From assembly GCF_000473325.1 (NCBI RefSeq), contig NZ_KI421513.1, positions 549,217 through 613,216 on the forward strand: 64,000 nt of DNA, written 5' to 3'. Each line of letters opens with the position of its first letter. Position 1 is the first letter of the stretch. The position numbers and the translations under genes were made by a program. The notes below the pieces were generated by a model that ran no database searches, had not been told where the DNA came from, and saw nothing but the letters and a program-made list of their open reading frames with translations. The stretch is from Leisingera caerulea DSM 24564. Lineage in GTDB: Bacteria; Pseudomonadota; Alphaproteobacteria; Rhodobacterales; Rhodobacteraceae. Below are positions 8,588-17,049 of this stretch, in pieces.

Positions 8588-8944
8588 ATGCCGCACGCCG
8601 AGCTGAAATACTCCAGCGATCTGGAGATCGACGCGCCGTCCATCCTCACCGCAATCGAGGCAGTTATCCTGGAGCACGACGCCAGTGCCGGTGCTTGCAA
8701 GGGGCGGGCTTATCCAACGGATCAGTTCCACCATACGCATATCGCCATCAGCGTCGCCCTGCTCAGCAAGCCGCACCGGGGCGAGTCGTTTTCCAGGGCG
8801 CTGCTGGCGGATCTCGAATCCCGTATCAAGGCGCAGCTGTGCCAGCCTTGCGAATTTTCGCTCGGCCTCAGCTACTCCACGCCCTTTTATTTAACGCATT
8901 TTCACCCCGGCTTAGGCCCGTGCTGCCCCCGCAGACCGCTATAA
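8588..8944 (+). CDS. 5-carboxymethyl-2-hydroxymuconate isomerase-like protein
   Basis: A 118-aa protein with the tautomerase-superfamily start MPHAELKYSSDLE, whose Pro after Met is the usual catalytic base. The middle part, RGRAYPTDQFHHTHIAISV-like, and the helix LLADLESRIKAQL resemble HpaF (CHMI). HpaF isomerises an intermediate of homoprotocatechuate degradation, but no other genes of that pathway are nearby, so the actual substrate is open. The C-terminus (FHPGLGPCCPRRPL) departs from the family. GGGAGACC and GGGGAC lie just ahead of the ATG. It starts 79 nt after the HAD gene and may share its transcript. Confidence 0.65.
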   Translation: MPHAELKYSSDLEIDAPSILTAIEAVILEHDASAGACKGRAYPTDQFHHTHIAISVALLSKPHRGESFSRALLADLESRIKAQLCQPCEFSLGLSYSTPFYLTHFHPGLGPCCPRRPL

Positions 8945-9175
8945 TGGCCGCCCCGGGCCGCTTCAGACCGCCTGTTTGCAAGTTTTTTTAGTAACCCTTT
9001 ATTAGCACATCCTGCATCTAGCGGCCCGGCAGGCTCAGCCCACTAGATGCCGGCACTGCTTAACGGCTGCGCCGGACTTGCCCGTTTCGCCGCTGTTTAT
9101 TCCTCGTAAACCCTGTGTTACGCTTTTTCCAACAGGCAGAAACGTCAGCCGGACAACCGGCGGCACGAGGCAAAC

Positions 9176-10792
9176 ATGGCAGTGATCACGCAGGCTGGAC
9201 CGGCGCAAGGTCGGCATTTCTCAACCCGTCTCTTGTGGGCAGCGGCGGGTTTCCTTCTGGCAATTCTGGTACTGGGGCTGGCGCCCCAGCGGGCTCAGGC
9301 AGCGCCATATGCGGCGATGGTTATCGACGCCAGGACCGGCGAGGTGCTGCATTCGCGCAATGCCGACACCCGGCTGCATCCGGCCTCGCTGACCAAGATG
9401 ATGACGCTCTACATCGCCTTTGAGGCGGTGCGGAACGGCGAGATCACCCTGGACACCAAGGTCAAAATCAGCCGCAATGCCGCGGCGGAGCCGCCCTCGA
9501 AACTGGGGCTGAGATCCGGGCAGCGAATTGCATTCCGCTATCTGATCCGGGCGGCAGCGGTGAAATCCGCCAATGACGCCGCCACCGCCATCGGCGAGAC
9601 GCTGTCGGGCTCCGAGGCCGCCTTTACCCGCCGGATGAACCGCACCGCCAAGGCGCTGGGGATGACCCGCACCACCTTCAAGAACGCTCATGGCTTGACC
9701 GCCAGCGGGCACCTGTCGACCGCCAGCGACATGACCACGCTGGGGCGGCATCTGCTGTATGACTATCCGGAGTATTACAACCTGTTCTCGCGCCGCTCGA
9801 CCCATGCGGGCATCCGCGAGGTTCCCAACACCAACCGCCGCCTGCTGGCCGCCTATCGCGGCGCCGACGGGATCAAAACCGGCTACACACGCGCGGCGGG
9901 CTTTAACCTGGTGGCCTCGGCCAAGCGCGGCAATGAACGGATCATCGCGACCGTCTTCGGCGGCAAGTCCTCCACTTCGCGCAATGCCAAGGTGGCGGAA
10001 CTGCTGGACCTCGGCTTCCGCCGGGCGCCCTCGCGCGCAGCGCTGCGCAAGCCGCAGCGGCCGGCCTATCAAGGTGCCGGCAATGTGGTGATTGCCGACG
10101 CCGGCAACGGCCCCTCGCACGGGGTTGCGGGTAAGACCATCCGGGTGAGCGGCCAGGTGCAGACCAGCCTGCGCCCCAAGACCCGCCCGGGTGCCAGCGA
10201 GTCGCCGGTGCTGGTGGCGGCGCTGGAGGAGGCACTGCAGACTCCGCCCGCAGAAGCCGCGGCTGCCGAATCGGAAACCGCCGGCGAGCAGATCGAAAAC
10301 CTGCAGTCCGTCAGTGCGGAAGGCGCCCTGACCCGGGATGCAGTGCGCGAGAGCATCGCCGTGGCCCTGGCCGAAGCGGAGGCCGAACCGAAGCCCGCGG
10401 CCTTGGACACAACCGCCGCCGCGACAGTCATCGCTGCCGTGCAGAAGATGCCCTTTACCGGCCTCCGGCCCGTTGCCCGCCCGGCCAGCCTGGCGCTGGC
10501 AGAGGCCTCGCAGGCGCCGGAACCGGTTGTTGTCACCCGCCTGTCCACTTCCGGCGGGCGCTACTGGGGCATCAACGTCGGTCTTTATACCAGCCGCTAC
10601 CAGGCAGAGAAGGTGCTGTTGCGTACCGCGATGTCGGAGCTGGAGACGCTGGACGGCTCCTTGCGCAAGGTGGCCAAGACCCGCCGCGGGTTCGAGGCGA
10701 ACTTCCTTGGCATGAGCCAGGAGCAGGCGGAACTGGCCTGCCGCCGCCTGAACGCCCGTAACGTGACCTGCAACCCGATCGGCCCATCCTGA
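9176..10792 (+). CDS. D-alanyl-D-alanine carboxypeptidase (S11, PBP5/DacF-like) with C-terminal SPOR domain
   Basis: Trims peptidoglycan pentapeptides in the periplasm. A membrane-spanning signal lies at residues 19-43 (cleavage likely after QAQAA). The serine-peptidase motifs are all present: SLTK at 71-74, SAN at 131-133 and KTG at 234-236. An Ala/Pro/Glu-rich linker (about 290-455) leads to a SPOR domain (YWGINVGLYTSRYQAEK to the end), which binds denuded glycan strands at division sites. At 538 aa it is longer than plain DacF because of this tail. A strong terminator follows at 10821. It probably works in septal wall maturation. Confidence 0.93.
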   Translation: MAVITQAGPAQGRHFSTRLLWAAAGFLLAILVLGLAPQRAQAAPYAAMVIDARTGEVLHSRNADTRLHPASLTKMMTLYIAFEAVRNGEITLDTKVKISRNAAAEPPSKLGLRSGQRIAFRYLIRAAAVKSANDAATAIGETLSGSEAAFTRRMNRTAKALGMTRTTFKNAHGLTASGHLSTASDMTTLGRHLLYDYPEYYNLFSRRSTHAGIREVPNTNRRLLAAYRGADGIKTGYTRAAGFNLVASAKRGNERIIATVFGGKSSTSRNAKVAELLDLGFRRAPSRAALRKPQRPAYQGAGNVVIADAGNGPSHGVAGKTIRVSGQVQTSLRPKTRPGASESPVLVAALEEALQTPPAEAAAAESETAGEQIENLQSVSAEGALTRDAVRESIAVALAEAEAEPKPAALDTTAAATVIAAVQKMPFTGLRPVARPASLALAEASQAPEPVVVTRLSTSGGRYWGINVGLYTSRYQAEKVLLRTAMSELETLDGSLRKVAKTRRGFEANFLGMSQEQAELACRRLNARNVTCNPIGPS

Positions 10793-10820
10793 CCGGCACA
10801 GCTTCAGACCAGCAGCAAAG

Positions 10821-10845
10821 AGGCGCCCGCACGGCGCCTTTTTTT
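10821..10845 (+). terminator. Intrinsic terminator after the carboxypeptidase gene
   Basis: AGGCGCC-cgcac-GGCGCCT followed by a run of seven T. It lies about 30 nt after the stop codon at 10792. Confidence 0.9.
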
Positions 10846-10875
10846 ATGCCTTGCACCTCCTGGAAGCGAACAGCG

Positions 10876-10913
10876 TCTCCCGCCCGTCGTCAGGCTTTTC
10901 CGGCGAAAAGCCC
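10876..10913. repeat. GC-rich intergenic repeat with hairpin, copy 1
   Basis: The 16-mer TCTCCCGCCCGTCGTC (10876-10891) is exactly repeated at 26216-26231. Here it is followed by a perfect hairpin, GGCTTTTC-CGGC-GAAAAGCC (10893-10912). It lies in the gap between the carboxypeptidase terminator and the 3' end of ccoS. Confidence 0.6.
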
Positions 10914-10986
10914 AACGCAGCCAAGGAGCTCTGGTCTCAGCCAGGGCACCTGCGGGGGCGGGAGTTTTTGGAATGCTGCAACCCGC

Positions 10987-11145
10987 TCAGGGCTTGGGCT
11001 TGTCGTCCCACTCGTCGCTCAGGATGCGGCGGGCGTCGCCTTCGGGGTCGTCATACTGGTTGCTGCGCACTGTGTAGATGAAGGCCGCCAGCCCCACCGC
11101 GCCGAGGATCAGAGAAATCGGGATCAGGTAGGTAAGGACGCTCAT
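10987..11145 (-). CDS. ccoS: Cbb3-type oxidase assembly protein CcoS
   Basis: A 52-aa membrane protein needed for cofactor insertion into cbb3 oxidase. It starts MSVLTYLIPISLILG, has one transmembrane helix (about residues 5-25) and continues with the family motif AFIYTVRSNQYDDPEGDARRIL. The Asp-Glu-Lys-Pro tail is typical. It begins 30 nt after ccoI ends, so it is the last gene of ccoGHIS. It is easily missed because it is so short. Confidence 0.93.
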   Translation of the reverse strand: MSVLTYLIPISLILGAVGLAAFIYTVRSNQYDDPEGDARRILSDEWDDKPKP

Positions 11146-11175
11146 GGGATCAGTTCCGTGATTGCAGGCGCGCCC

Positions 11176-13353
11176 TCAGCGCAAACGCAGCGCGTTGAGG
11201 GAGACTGTAATAGACGAGGTAGACATCGCCAGCGCCGCAATCAAGGGCGTGGCCAGGCCGGCAACCGCCAGAGGCACCGCGATGACATTGTAGAGCGTGG
11301 CAATGCGGAAGTTCTCGCGGATCCGGCGGGTCGCCTTCTGCGCCACACCGCAAGCCTCGGCGATCGGGCTCAGGTCCTGGCCCAAGAGCACGATGTCGGA
11401 CGCCACCCGCGCCGCATCCAGCGCCGAGGCCGGGGAGAGCGACACGTGCGCCGCGGCCAGCGCCGCGGTATCGTTGAGGCCGTCACCGACCATCAGCACC
11501 TTCTTACCCTCATCCGCCAGCATCTGCACCCGGGCGGACTTGTCCGCGGGCAGCGCCTCTGCCACCCATTTGGCGATGCCCAGGCGGCCAGCCAGATCCT
11601 CGACCGCACCGGTGGTGTCGCCGGAGATCAGCAGCACGTCCTTGCCCGCCTCCTTCAGCGCCTGCACAGCCTCCGCCGCGCCGGGGCGCAGCGCGTCGGT
11701 GAACAGGAAAGATTTGGCCGCCCCTGCCCCACTGTCGAGCCAGGCGGCCGTCTGGCTGCCCTGCTTGGCGCCGACCCAGGCCGCGCGGCCCAGCCGGACG
11801 CGGGCGCCGCGGTACAGGCCCTCGGCACCATAGCCCGGAACCTCGGTGATGTCCTGCACGCTGGCCGGCTTGACCCCGGCCTCCCGCGCCGCGCGGCTCA
11901 GAGCCACCGACAGGGGGTGGGAGGAGCCTTCGGCCAGCGCCAGCGCAATCTCCAGATCCGCGCGGGCGTGTTCGCCCAGATTGGTGACTTCCGGAGTGCC
12001 TGCAGTCAGCGTTCCGGTCTTGTCGAACACAACGGTGTCAACCTCTGCCAGCCGCTCCAGCGCAGTGGCGTGTTTGATCAGCATGCCCTTCTTGAACAGC
12101 CGGCCTGAGGCGGCGGTGGTGACAGCAGGCACCGCAAGGCCCAGCGCGCAAGGGCAAGTGATGATCAGCACCGCAGCCGCAATGTTCAGTGCTGTGCGGA
12201 TGTCGAAGGTGTAGAGATACCAGCCCGCAAAGGCGAGCGCCGACAGGATGTGCACGCCGGGCGCATAGAGCTTGGCCGCGCTGTCTGCCAGAGAGGTGTA
12301 GCGGGAGCGGCCCGACTCGGCGATCGCGACCAGATCGGTCATGCGGTGCAGCGAGGTGTCCTCGCCCACCGCCGTGGCCCGGATCGTCAGCGGACCGGTC
12401 AGGTTCACTTCTCCAGCTGAAACCGCCAGGTCCGGTGCGGCAAACACCGGCAGCGTCTCCCCGGTCAGCAGCGAGCGGTCCAGTTCCGACTGGCCTTCTA
12501 CGATTTCGCCATCCACCGGCATCCGCCCGCCGGGACGCACCAGGATCAGGTCGCCAATGGCCAGATCAGCCACCGGCACCTCATATTCATCGCCGTCCAG
12601 CAGGCGGACCGCGCGGGGCACCTCCAGTGCTGCCAGTTCCTCAGCCGCAGAGCGCGCCACCGCGCGGGTGCGATAGTCCAGATAGCGGCCCGCCAGCAGG
12701 AAGAAGGTCAGGGTCAGGGCAGCGTCGAAATAGGCGTGCTCGCCGGACAGAAAGGTCTCCCACAGCGAGGTCACCAGCGCCAGCACCAGCGCCAGCACGA
12801 TCGGCACATCCATGTTGAGCCGCCGGACCCGCAGCGCGCTCCAGGCATTGGCAAAGAACGGCTGTGCCGAGAATATGATCGCCGGAAAGGTGATCGCGGC
12901 AGAGATCCAGTGGAACATGTCCCGCGTCGCGTCCGAGGCGCCGGACCAGACCGACACAGACAGCAGCATCACGTTCATCGAGGCAAAGCCCGCCACCGCC
13001 AGCCGCATCAGCAGATCGCGGCCCGCCTTGTCGTTCTGAGTGGCGGCCAGCGCCGCCAGATCCAGCTCATGCGCCTCATATCCGATGCGCTCCAGCACCG
13101 AGATCAGGTCGGCGGCGCGCACGTCCGGATCCGCCTCGATCAGGGCGCGCTTCAGGGTCAGGTTCACCCGCGCCGAATGAACTCCGGGATGGGCGTTCAA
13201 CTCCCGCTCCACCGCCGAGATGCAGGCCTGGCAGTGAATGCCCGGCAGCGACAGCGCCAGCCGCGCCTCAGTTGGGGCCTGGTCTGCACTGTCGTGCGGG
13301 GCGGCAATACAGGCCGGGCAGGCCGCGAGCGAGGGGCGGAGCTGGGCGGTCAT
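11176..13353 (-). CDS. ccoI: Copper-exporting P1B-type ATPase CcoI/FixI
   Basis: Pumps Cu(I) across the inner membrane to supply copper for the CcoN active site. In order: a CxxC at residues 12-15, a heavy-metal-associated domain with GIHCQACIS (Cys41, Cys44), eight predicted membrane segments, TGE in the actuator domain (LLTGETLP), the intramembrane metal motif CPC (ITCPCALGL), phosphorylation motif DKTGTLT, and the hinge MVGDGLNDTAAL. At 725 aa it has normal length. It starts 5 nt after ccoH and belongs to ccoGHIS, which the FNR-type box upstream of ccoG probably controls. Confidence 0.96.
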   Translation of the reverse strand: MTAQLRPSLAACPACIAAPHDSADQAPTEARLALSLPGIHCQACISAVERELNAHPGVHSARVNLTLKRALIEADPDVRAADLISVLERIGYEAHELDLAALAATQNDKAGRDLLMRLAVAGFASMNVMLLSVSVWSGASDATRDMFHWISAAITFPAIIFSAQPFFANAWSALRVRRLNMDVPIVLALVLALVTSLWETFLSGEHAYFDAALTLTFFLLAGRYLDYRTRAVARSAAEELAALEVPRAVRLLDGDEYEVPVADLAIGDLILVRPGGRMPVDGEIVEGQSELDRSLLTGETLPVFAAPDLAVSAGEVNLTGPLTIRATAVGEDTSLHRMTDLVAIAESGRSRYTSLADSAAKLYAPGVHILSALAFAGWYLYTFDIRTALNIAAAVLIITCPCALGLAVPAVTTAASGRLFKKGMLIKHATALERLAEVDTVVFDKTGTLTAGTPEVTNLGEHARADLEIALALAEGSSHPLSVALSRAAREAGVKPASVQDITEVPGYGAEGLYRGARVRLGRAAWVGAKQGSQTAAWLDSGAGAAKSFLFTDALRPGAAEAVQALKEAGKDVLLISGDTTGAVEDLAGRLGIAKWVAEALPADKSARVQMLADEGKKVLMVGDGLNDTAALAAAHVSLSPASALDAARVASDIVLLGQDLSPIAEACGVAQKATRRIRENFRIATLYNVIAVPLAVAGLATPLIAALAMSTSSITVSLNALRLR

Positions 13354-13358
13354 GGCGG

Positions 13359-13823
13359 TCAGCCTTTCACATGCAGAATCACGCGCTGGGTGAATTCGGT
13401 GCCGTTTTTGGACCGCGCCACCATGCGGATGTTCCAGTTCCCCGGGCCCAGATCGGCAGGTGCCACATAAGCCTGGCCATCAAAGGCGAACTCCGGCTGC
13501 TGGTCGTCCTGCACATGGGTCGCCCGGCCCAGGGTGGCGCTCAGCTTGGCCACCTCCACCGGGTTGCCATCGGCGTCGGTGATCTCCAGCTTGACCGTAT
13601 CACCCTGCGAGGAGGCATAGACCGACCAGCCCAGCGCCTCCTGTGCAGACCGGCGCTGGTCGAATTCCTGGCTGGCGACATAGGAGTTCTTCACCTCCAG
13701 CCCCGGAAAAGTCTTCACCGCGTTCACAGCCAAGGCGATGTTTACCCCGATAATCACCGCAAAGGCGCCGCCGAACAGCATCAATGCATGCTTTCCGGTG
13801 AATTCCCGTTCGCGCTTGGCCAT
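13359..13823 (-). CDS. ccoH: Cbb3 oxidase assembly protein CcoH/FixH
   Basis: A 154-aa single-pass membrane protein that binds early cbb3 assembly intermediates. The N-terminus MAKREREFTGKHALMLF leads into a transmembrane helix (about residues 12-34, GGAFAVIIGVNIALAV). This is followed by a beta-rich FixH domain with VKNSYVASQEF and GWSVYASSQGD. It lies 3 nt after ccoG and 5 nt before ccoI, consistent with tight co-translation. Confidence 0.93.
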   Translation of the reverse strand: MAKREREFTGKHALMLFGGAFAVIIGVNIALAVNAVKTFPGLEVKNSYVASQEFDQRRSAQEALGWSVYASSQGDTVKLEITDADGNPVEVAKLSATLGRATHVQDDQQPEFAFDGQAYVAPADLGPGNWNIRMVARSKNGTEFTQRVILHVKG

Positions 13824-13826
13824 GGT

Positions 13827-15389
13827 TCAGTTCCCCTTGCCGTTAAAGGTGGTGTCCTTGTGGGCGCGTTCCCCGTTTATCAGATCCTCGACCCAGATGC
13901 GAACCGGGGTGGCGTCCGTCTGCGCGGGCGCGGACCCCTTGGCTGCGACAATATAAACCCGCTGCAGCAGCGCGGTATCCGCAGGCACGTTCACCGAGTG
14001 ATAGACCGTGCCTTCCAGCTGCAGCCGCATCGCCGGATCGCCCTTGATCGACAGTTTGAACACCCGGTCCTCGCCATGCTTGTTGCGCAGGCGCACGTCA
14101 TAGGTGTTGCGGATCGACCCGTCCGACAGCGTCACATAGGTCGGGTTGCGTTCCGGTGCCACGGTGAGTTCGATGTCGGAGCGGATGAACAAGGCAAACA
14201 GCAGCCCCAGACCGACCAGCGACCACAGGCTGGTGTACATGATGGTGCGCGGGCGCAGGATGTGCTTCCAGATGTTCTTGGGCGGCTTGCCCGCGCGCTC
14301 CTGCGTCTCGTCCGACAGCGCCATATAGTCGATCAGGCCGCGCGGCTTGCCGATCTTGGCCATCACGTCGTCGCAAGCGTCGATGCACAGCGCGCAGGTG
14401 ATGCATTCCATCTGCTGGCCGTCGCGGATGTCGATCCCCATCGGGCAGACGTTGACGCAAGCCATGCAGTCGATGCAGTCGCCGGGCCCGGCGGCCTCGG
14501 CTGCGCCGGTTGCCGCGGTGGGGTCCGCATCCGGAGAAAGCCCCGGATACGGGGTGCCGGCGTAAGCCGCCTGGCCGGGGCCCGCCGCCTGCGCTGCCTG
14601 TTCTGCCGCTTCCGCCTCAGCCTTGCTGCGGCGGCGGACGTTGCCCTTGCCCCGAGGCTCGCCCCGCCATTCGCGGTAGCCAACGGTCAGCGTGTCCTCA
14701 TCCATCATCGCCGCCTGAATGCGTGGCCAGGGGCAGGCGTAGATGCAGATCTGCTCGCGCGCAAAACCGCCGAACAGGAAGGTGGTCGCTGTCAGCACCA
14801 GCATGGTTGTATAGGCAACCGGATGCGCGTTCAGCGTCACCAGATCATAGGCCAGCGTCGGCGCATCGGCGAAATAGAACACCCAGGCACCGCCGGTGGC
14901 CAGCCCGATCAGGAACCAGGCTACCCATTTGGTCACCCGCAGGCGGGCCTTGCGGAAATCCATCTTCTTTTGCCGGTGCAGACGCAAACGGGCGTTTCGG
15001 TCGCCCTCGATCCATCGCTCCACCAGGATGAACAGATCGGTCCAGACGGTCTGCGGGCAGGCATAGCCGCACCAGACCCGGCCCAAGGCGGAGGTGAACA
15101 GGAACAGCCCCAGTCCCGCCATGATCAGCAGGCCCGCGACGAAGTAGAATTCGTGCGGCCAGATCTCGATCCAGAAAAAGTAGAACCGGCGGTTCGCCAG
15201 ATCCAGCAGCACCGCCTGATCCGGCAAAGAGGGCCCGCGGTCCCAGCGAATCCAGGGGGTCAGGTAGTAGATCCCCAGCGTCACCGCCATGATGTACCAC
15301 TTCAGATTTCGGAAGGGTCCGGAGACGCGCCGGGGAAAAATCGGTTCCCTGGCGGCATACAGGCTCGGGGCTGGGTTGGAATCGCTCAC
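13827..15389 (-). CDS. ccoG: Cbb3 oxidase accessory protein CcoG/FixG (polyferredoxin, cupric reductase)
   Basis: A membrane iron-sulphur protein thought to reduce Cu(II) to Cu(I) for cbb3 assembly. It has five predicted membrane helices, RVWCGYACPQTVW and ICIYACPWPRIQ cysteine motifs, two 4Fe-4S motifs (CIDCMACVNVCP and CITCALCIDACD) and a C-terminal Ig-like FixG domain. Unusually, about 35-40 Ala/Gly/Pro-rich residues sit just before the first 4Fe-4S motif (about residues 258-300), where many relatives have a short link. It is the first gene of ccoGHIS, with an FNR-type box 61-74 nt upstream. Confidence 0.96.
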   Translation of the reverse strand: MSDSNPAPSLYAAREPIFPRRVSGPFRNLKWYIMAVTLGIYYLTPWIRWDRGPSLPDQAVLLDLANRRFYFFWIEIWPHEFYFVAGLLIMAGLGLFLFTSALGRVWCGYACPQTVWTDLFILVERWIEGDRNARLRLHRQKKMDFRKARLRVTKWVAWFLIGLATGGAWVFYFADAPTLAYDLVTLNAHPVAYTTMLVLTATTFLFGGFAREQICIYACPWPRIQAAMMDEDTLTVGYREWRGEPRGKGNVRRRSKAEAEAAEQAAQAAGPGQAAYAGTPYPGLSPDADPTAATGAAEAAGPGDCIDCMACVNVCPMGIDIRDGQQMECITCALCIDACDDVMAKIGKPRGLIDYMALSDETQERAGKPPKNIWKHILRPRTIMYTSLWSLVGLGLLFALFIRSDIELTVAPERNPTYVTLSDGSIRNTYDVRLRNKHGEDRVFKLSIKGDPAMRLQLEGTVYHSVNVPADTALLQRVYIVAAKGSAPAQTDATPVRIWVEDLINGERAHKDTTFNGKGN

Positions 15390-15449
15390 GGACTCTCTCC
15401 GTCTTGTGGCTGTCTGGCGCCCTTGTCACAGATGCAAAGTGCCAGAACT

Positions 15450-15463
15450 TTGACGTGGATCAA
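15450..15463 (-). promoter_or_regulatory. FNR/FnrL box upstream of ccoG
   Basis: TTGAC-GTGG-ATCAA matches the palindromic FNR consensus TTGAY-N4-RTCAA with no mismatch. It ends 61 nt before the ccoG start codon, a normal distance for activation under low oxygen. Confidence 0.85.
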
Positions 15464-15620
15464 AAAGCGCATCACACAATCATGTTTTCGCGCCCGGCAC
15501 AGCGCCTTGTGAAGGCAAAAGGCCACCTATGCCTGCGTGCGGCGCCCCGCCAGAGGCAAGTTGCCGCAGCGCAGCAGCTGCGGCAGTTTGCAGCCGCTTT
15601 CCGGTGGTGAAACGATGGCC

Positions 15621-16496
15621 TCAGAGCGCCTGCCGCTGCCGCCTGAGCCAAGCGATGAACTTGCGTGCCTCCGGGCGCAGAACGCCCGGGCGGGTGGCGA
15701 TGTGGTAGCCGCGGCCCTCGCCTTCGGTGAACAGCGCCAGCAGACGGCCCTCTGCCAGATCCTCCTCGACAAAGGCACGGACGCTGACCGCGACCCCCTG
15801 CCCCGCTTTCACCGCCTGCATCAGCAGGTTCCCCGGCAGCCGGGTGCGCGGGCCGCGCAGGCCTTGGCTGACACCGCGCGACTGCAGCCAGTGGCTGGCC
15901 TCCGAGGTGCCCAGCTCCTCCAGCCAGGGCAGGTCCAGCAGATCCTCCGGCGCGCTGACCTGCCGCCCGTCCAGCAATCCGGGGGCAGCGATAACTACCA
16001 TCGGCGAGGCCAGCAGCTTTTCCGTTTCAAGCCCCTGCCAGTTGCCATCTCCATAGCGCAGCGCAATGTCGATGCCGCCGGGCTTCAGCTCGACAAGGCC
16101 GCCCGTGGGGTCCAGCACCAGGTCAATGCCGGGATTGTCCGCCTGGAACCCCGGCAGCCGCGGCATCAGCCAATGCGCGGCAAACATCGGCGTGCAGGTG
16201 ACATGCAGCGGCCGGGCGGCACCAGCCTGAGCGATCTCCTTCACAGCCGCCTGGATCGCGCCGAAGCCCAGTTGCAATGCCCGCGCCAGATGCGCGCCTT
16301 CTGCGGTCAGCGCCAGCGCCCGCCCGCTGCGGTCCAGCAACGCCGCGCCCAGATGCGCCTCCAGCGCCCTCAGCTGCTGACTTATGGCAGCGTGGCTGAC
16401 ATTCAGCGCCGCACCCGCTTGGACCACGCTCCCCGTTTCGGCGAAGGCCGTAAAAGCCCGCAGCGCGGCCAGCGGCGGCATATGCAACCAATCCAT
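15621..16496 (-). CDS. LysR-family transcriptional regulator (GcvA-like)
   Basis: A 291-aa regulator with an N-terminal winged helix (LRAFTAFAETGSVVQAGAALNVSHAAISQQLRALE-type sequence, about residues 9-43) and a C-terminal effector domain beginning near LHVTCTPMFAAHWLMPRL. That segment resembles GcvA-type members. The start at 16496 (MDWLHMPPL) was chosen because homologous residues begin there. It is divergent from the 66-aa gene at 16595, which may be its target. The inducing ligand cannot be told. Confidence 0.9.
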   Translation of the reverse strand: MDWLHMPPLAALRAFTAFAETGSVVQAGAALNVSHAAISQQLRALEAHLGAALLDRSGRALALTAEGAHLARALQLGFGAIQAAVKEIAQAGAARPLHVTCTPMFAAHWLMPRLPGFQADNPGIDLVLDPTGGLVELKPGGIDIALRYGDGNWQGLETEKLLASPMVVIAAPGLLDGRQVSAPEDLLDLPWLEELGTSEASHWLQSRGVSQGLRGPRTRLPGNLLMQAVKAGQGVAVSVRAFVEEDLAEGRLLALFTEGEGRGYHIATRPGVLRPEARKFIAWLRRQRQAL

Positions 16497-16594
16497 ATGT
16501 AATTTCACCTTACACGATGTGATTTTTCTTAAGTCGCAGGAATCGCCCGTTCGCGCAAGCATCGGAGACAGACAGCAAGATAGGAGGCTGACCC

Positions 16595-16795
16595 ATGCTG
16601 ACCGATATCTGCGCCCGCTCGATGCTGACCGCGACGCGGCAGGACTGTGTGAAGCTGCGCGAATTTCCCGCTGCCAAAACGCTGCCCCGCGCCTACGAGG
16701 CGCCGCCACGCGGCAAGGGGCTGCTGAACCGGCTGGTTGTTTGGCTGCGACGCCGCCCGACCAAGACGCGCTGCATACACCCGCGGAATATTTGA
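16595..16795 (+). CDS. Small hypothetical protein (66 aa)
   Basis: A basic 66-residue protein with no domain I recognise. It contains a short amphipathic stretch (GLLNRLVVWLRRRP) near the C-terminus. It is supported mainly by a strong Shine-Dalgarno, AGGAGG, 7 nt before the ATG, and by its divergent position about 100 nt from a LysR gene. Cysteines occur at residues 6, 18 and 60. Function unknown; it might be the LysR target. Confidence 0.55.
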   Translation: MLTDICARSMLTATRQDCVKLREFPAAKTLPRAYEAPPRGKGLLNRLVVWLRRRPTKTRCIHPRNI

Positions 16796-16815
16796 GGGTT
16801 TGATCCAAGGGAGAG

Positions 16816-16870
16816 AAAGAAAAAGCGCCGGTTTTCCAGGAAACGCGCGAACAGATCGGAAAACCGGCGC
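16816..16870 (-). terminator. Long-stem intrinsic terminator on the minus strand (no known gene upstream)
   Basis: A perfect 13-bp inverted repeat: GCGCCGGTTTTCC (16825-16837) and GGAAAACCGGCGC (16858-16870), with a 20-nt loop. On the minus strand it is followed by TTTTTCTTTC. No recognised minus-strand gene ends here, so it may end a small RNA starting near the FNR box at 16988. Confidence 0.7.
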
Positions 16871-16987
16871 ATGACCCGTTCGGCCTGCACGTCGGCCTTG
16901 CGGGATTTCTTGCTGCGCTGGAGGGGATGTCTGCCAGGCAGCAATGTCTTTCACCTGCGTGTGTAGCGCGGTTCGCAGCGGTGCGGT

Positions 16988-17001
16988 TTGACACGGATCA
17001 A
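16988..17001 (+). promoter_or_regulatory. FNR/FnrL box upstream of the DUF2270 gene
   Basis: TTGAC-ACGG-ATCAA fits TTGAY-N4-RTCAA exactly. It ends 48 nt before the ATG of the DUF2270 gene. It could also serve a minus-strand transcript running toward the hairpin at 16816-16870. Confidence 0.8.
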
Positions 17002-17049
17002 ACAGGCGTAAAAATTTGCCCGCTTGCCGCAAAAAACTACCCTCATTCC

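Noticed and set aside
13272..15512. 746-codon plus-strand reading frame opposite ccoG and ccoH
   Set aside because: It is antisense to clear CcoG/CcoH coding sequence, has His/Gln/Arg-rich random composition and no domain. A GC-rich codon shadow.
15562..15585. Hairpin TGCCGCAGC/GCTGCGGCA as a LysR terminator
   Set aside because: The 9-bp stem is perfect but no T-run follows on either strand, so I did not list it as a terminator.
16781..16800. Degenerate fourth copy of the GGATATTT element (GCGGAATATTTGAGGG)
   Set aside because: Only a short resemblance, inside the end of a coding frame and lacking the CCAGATGAA part.
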